In this document: in pieces, positions 61,522 through 64,000 of the stretch
Position numbering within the stretch: the stretch's first letter is position 1
Layout of the letters: each line of letters opens with the position of its first letter
NCBI GenBank assembly: GCA_030683705.1
Contig: JAUXPP010000042.1
Span: forward strand, 1 to 64,000
DNA length: 64,000 nt
Reading direction: 5' to 3'
Source of the DNA: Polaromonas sp.
GTDB taxonomy: Bacteria > Pseudomonadota > Gammaproteobacteria > Burkholderiales > Burkholderiaceae_C
Made by a program: the position numbers and the translations under genes
Notes under the pieces: model-generated
The model's input: only the letters and a program-made list of their open reading frames with translations
Told to the model about the DNA's origin: nothing
Database searches by the model: none

Positions 61522-63132
61522 ATGGAGCCCATGACTCTTGAATTTCCGGCCTTGCCGACGCAGCGTGCAGACCTGATACAACGCCTGAAGGCGTCCCAAA
61601 CCTACGATATAGCCATCATTGGCGGCGGAGCCACTGGGCTCGGCGTGGCCCTTGATGCCGCCGCACGCGGGTTTTCCGTGGTGCTGGTTGACTCCCACGA
61701 CTTTGCCAAAGGCACCTCCTCGCGTGCCACCAAACTGGTGCATGGGGGTGTTCGTTATCTGGCCCAGGGCAATATTTCCCTGGTCCGCGAGGCCTTGCAC
61801 GAACGCACCCGCCTGTTGGCCAACGCGCCGCATCTGGCGCAGCCGCTGCCTTTTGTGATGCCATCCTACAAGTTCTGGGAGGCACCTTTTTATGGCGTGG
61901 GCCTGAAGATGTACGACGCGCTGGCGGGCAAGGCGGGGCTGGGCGCCACCGAGTTTTTGAGCCGCGCCCAGACCTTGCGCGATCTGCCGACCGTCCAGAC
62001 ACAGGGCCTCAAGGGCGGCGTCAAGTACTGGGATGGCCAGTTTGACGATGCACGGCTGGCGCTGGCGCTGGCGCGCAGCGCGGCGCGTGCGGGCGCCCTG
62101 CTGGTCAATTATTGTGCAGCCACCGGCCTGATTCATGAGGCCGGCAAGGTGGTCGGCCTGCAGCTTTCGGATGAGGAAAGTGGGCAGGCACTTACGGTTC
62201 GCGCCAAATGCATCGTGAACGCCACCGGTGTGTGGGTCGATCGCCTGCGGGGCCTCGATGGCCAGGCCATCGGGCGAGAGGCCCGGCCCATGGTGGCGCC
62301 TAGCCAAGGGGTGCACATCGTCGTGGACCGATCGTTTCTTCCGACGGACCATGCCTTGCTGGTTCCCAAAACCGCTGATGGCCGCGTGCTGTTTGCTGTG
62401 CCCTGGCTGGGTAAAACCATTCTTGGTACCACCGATACGCCGCGCAACGACCTGGCGCGCGAGCCGATGGCCTTCCGGGAAGAACTGGACTTCATTCTGG
62501 GCGAGGCCGGCCGCTACCTGAGCAAGGCGCCGACACCAGCCGATATCAGGAGTATCTGGGTCGGTCTCCGGCCGCTGGTCAAGCCGCCCGAAAACGACGG
62601 CGACCGCACCCAGGCGCTCTCGCGGGAACACACGGTGCTGGTCAGCAAAAGCGGCCTGGTCACTGTGACCGGTGGCAAATGGACAACCTACCGCGCCATG
62701 GCCGAAGACGTGCTGGACAACTGTTTTGCCGGGGGGCTGTTGCCCCAACGCCCGGGCGGCGTGACGGACGACCTGCTTCTGGTGGGTGCCCAGCCTTCCG
62801 CCCACCGGATCAGCGACGCGCCGGGGCTGCACCTGTATGGCAGCGAGGCCGCGGGGGTGCTTGCCTTGCCTGGCAGCGGTGTGGAACTGGGCGGCGGGCT
62901 GACAGAAGCCATGGTCAGGTTCGCCGCGCGTTACGAATACGCCCGCACCGTCGAGGACGTGCTGGCACGGCGCTCGCGCCTGCTGTTCCTGGACGCGGCG
63001 TTGGCCAAATCCCTGGCAGTCGCAGTGGCCGGCCTGCTGGAGCAGGAGGGGCATGCGGCGCCCCGGCTGGACGAGTTTTTGGCCCTCGCCGACCAGTATC
63101 TGACCCTTCCAGATGGAACCAGCCCTGGCTAG
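61522..63132 (+). CDS. glpD: Glycerol-3-phosphate dehydrogenase (FAD, aerobic)
   Basis: A 536-residue membrane-associated flavoenzyme that oxidises glycerol 3-phosphate to DHAP and passes electrons to quinone. The FAD-binding motif is DIAIIGGGATGLGVALDAA, followed by KGTSSRATKLVHGGVRYLAQ, INATGVWVD-like IVNATGVWVDRL, and TVTGGKWTTYRAMAEDVLD. A C-terminal DAO domain follows. The start uses ATG at GAGATGGACAATG. It is the last gene of the glycerol operon, completing uptake and oxidation with glpK. Confidence 0.95.
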   Translation: MEPMTLEFPALPTQRADLIQRLKASQTYDIAIIGGGATGLGVALDAAARGFSVVLVDSHDFAKGTSSRATKLVHGGVRYLAQGNISLVREALHERTRLLANAPHLAQPLPFVMPSYKFWEAPFYGVGLKMYDALAGKAGLGATEFLSRAQTLRDLPTVQTQGLKGGVKYWDGQFDDARLALALARSAARAGALLVNYCAATGLIHEAGKVVGLQLSDEESGQALTVRAKCIVNATGVWVDRLRGLDGQAIGREARPMVAPSQGVHIVVDRSFLPTDHALLVPKTADGRVLFAVPWLGKTILGTTDTPRNDLAREPMAFREELDFILGEAGRYLSKAPTPADIRSIWVGLRPLVKPPENDGDRTQALSREHTVLVSKSGLVTVTGGKWTTYRAMAEDVLDNCFAGGLLPQRPGGVTDDLLLVGAQPSAHRISDAPGLHLYGSEAAGVLALPGSGVELGGGLTEAMVRFAARYEYARTVEDVLARRSRLLFLDAALAKSLAVAVAGLLEQEGHAAPRLDEFLALADQYLTLPDGTSPG

Positions 63133-63148
63133 AGCCCCGTCCAGGGCT
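63121..63148 (+). terminator. Hairpin across the glpD stop codon
   Basis: AGCCCTGG ... CCAGGGCT forms a perfect 8-bp stem with a 12-nt loop that contains the glpD stop codon. No T-tract follows directly, so the strength as a terminator is uncertain. Confidence 0.4.
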
Positions 63149-63160
63149 ACAGCGAGACTG

Positions 63161-63215
63161 ATTTGCTATCAAAATAGTAGCTATTCGTGCAGGTCTGACG
63201 GGCTCTGCAGACTGA
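63161..63215 (+). repeat. AT-rich ~57-bp dispersed repeat, intergenic copy
   Basis: ATTTGCTATCAAAATAGTAG, CTATTCGTGCAGGTCTGACG, GGCTCTGCAGACTGA. It lies between glpD and the rplN promoter, in the 309-bp spacer. Confidence 0.75.
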
Positions 63216-63270
63216 GGCGGCGCCCAGTGGTGAAAATCGCCACGGAGTGTGCAATTTCCGGAAGAGGGAG

Positions 63271-63299
63271 TTGACAAGCCTTCCGAATTTACCCATAAT
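63271..63299 (+). promoter_or_regulatory. Sigma-70 promoter for the rplN ribosomal operon
   Basis: TTGACA (63271-63276), a 17-bp spacer, then CATAAT (63294-63299) make a near-consensus promoter about 140 bp before rplN. The leader holds short inverted repeats that could serve ribosomal autoregulation. Confidence 0.75.
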
Positions 63300-63441
63300 C
63301 GTGGGCTTCGCTGTAAAAAGCTGAGAATTCTGCCTAACGGAAGCATTGCAAGTGGTTTGCGATGTGGACGACGGGCCCAAGACTGACTGGCAAGTCTTCC
63401 TGCAAGGGAAAAGGCGCCGGTGCAAGTTGGGACTAATTTAA

Positions 63442-63810
63442 ATGATTCAAACGCAATCCAAACTCGATGTTGCTGACAACACGGGTGCCAAATCCGTGAT
63501 GTGCATCAAGGTGCTGGGCGGATCCAAGCGCCGGTACGCCAGCGTTGGTGATGTCATCAAGGTGAGTATCAAAGAAGCCGCTCCACGTGGCCGCGTCAAA
63601 AAAGGCGAGGTTTACAGTGCTGTGGTCGTTCGCACCGCCAAGGGTATCCGCCGCGGCGATGGCTCCCTCGTCAAATTCGATGGCAACGCAGCCGTGTTGC
63701 TTAACGCCAAGCTGGAGCCTATCGGCACCCGCATCTTCGGACCGGTCACGCGCGAACTGCGCACCGAGAAGTTCATGAAGATCGTGTCCCTGGCTCCTGA
63801 AGTTCTGTAA
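63442..63810 (+). CDS. rplN: 50S ribosomal protein L14
   Basis: A 122-residue uL14: [20 protein letters not shown] at the start, [38 protein letters not shown] and [19 protein letters not shown] at the end, all full length. It binds 23S rRNA at the subunit interface. Here it has its own promoter and no rpsQ immediately upstream, so the S10 and spc operons are split at this point. Confidence 0.98.
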   Translation: MIQTQSKLDVADNTGAKSVMCIKVLGGSKRRYASVGDVIKVSIKEAAPRGRVKKGEVYSAVVVRTAKGIRRGDGSLVKFDGNAAVLLNAKLEPIGTRIFGPVTRELRTEKFMKIVSLAPEVL

Positions 63811-63819
63811 GGACACGCC

Positions 63820-64000
63820 ATGAACAAGATTCGCAAAGGCGACGAAATCATCGTGATCGCGGGCCGTGACAAGGGCAAGCGCGGCACGATCACGCTCCGC
63901 AAGGACGACAGCTATGTGCTGGTTGAGGGCATCAACCTGGTAAAAAAACATACCAAGCCGAACCCCCTCAAGGGCACCACTGGCGGCATCGTGGAAAAAA
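63820..64000 (+). CDS. rplX: 50S ribosomal protein L24, N-terminal part
   Basis: The first 60 residues of uL24 ([20 protein letters not shown], then [17 protein letters not shown] with the KOW motif). It starts 9 bp after rplN with GTAAGGACACGCC as ribosome site and runs off the right edge. Confidence 0.96.
   Translation, partial: MNKIRKGDEIIVIAGRDKGKRGTITLRKDDSYVLVEGINLVKKHTKPNPLKGTTGGIVEK

Overview
The window is GC-rich, densely coded chromosomal DNA from a beta-proteobacterium, most likely a Comamonadaceae member close to Polaromonas, Rhodoferax or Variovorax. This placement is inferred from the PhaM granule regulator, a DUF3567 protein, the Rhizobium-type GlpSTPQUV glycerol importer, a ribosomal cluster that opens at rplN, and two families of short dispersed repeats. 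There is no sign of a prophage, plasmid, CRISPR array, tRNA or rRNA.

Layout. 0-10.4 kb: pilT (partial), the YggS PLP protein, a DUF3617 secreted protein, an Lrp regulator divergent from a short-form putA, a PAS-GGDEF-EAL c-di-GMP protein, and two tandem Crp/Fnr-like regulators. 10.8-17.5 kb: a compact seven-gene operon that looks like an exopolysaccharide synthesis and export locus (WecB-type epimerase, processive family 2 glycosyltransferase, membrane-anchored beta-helix protein, exported possible glycosidase, YaiO outer-membrane barrel, polytopic membrane protein). It is followed by two small unknown genes and a bactofilin. 19-29.5 kb: a fused biotin carrier/carboxyltransferase, lrgAB next to glcD, a LysR regulator, purU, an omega-amino acid:pyruvate aminotransferase, a ChaN-like lipoprotein, a MITE-like element and an AbrB-family membrane protein. 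29.6-43 kb: IclR and a DUF3108 protein divergent from a fumarylacetoacetase-family enzyme, a solute-binding protein, small stress or translation-related genes, an enoyl-CoA hydratase-like gene, phaM, a FIST sensor, a zinc-ribbon membrane protein, a Tat-exported flavoprotein, a secreted Ig-like protein and an aldo/keto reductase. 44-50.6 kb: tgt and queA (queuosine), then recG, oxyR and dps. 50.8-63.1 kb: ubiA, proC, glpK-glpR, and divergently the operon glpS-T-P-Q-U-V-D. 63.4 kb to the end: rplN and the start of rplX.

How the genes work together. The glp block forms a complete glycerol route: lipoprotein capture, ABC import, phosphorylation and oxidation to DHAP, under a DeoR-type repressor. 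putA and proC cover proline breakdown and synthesis. oxyR and dps form a peroxide response beside the repair helicase recG. lrgAB beside glcD suggests uptake and oxidation of glycolate-like acids.

The most unusual signals are three. Two repeat families occur between genes and also, in frame, inside putA, recG, ubiA and the DUF3108 gene. The exopolysaccharide-like operon has an unfamiliar gene set. A 266-bp element ends in perfect 27-bp inverted repeats.
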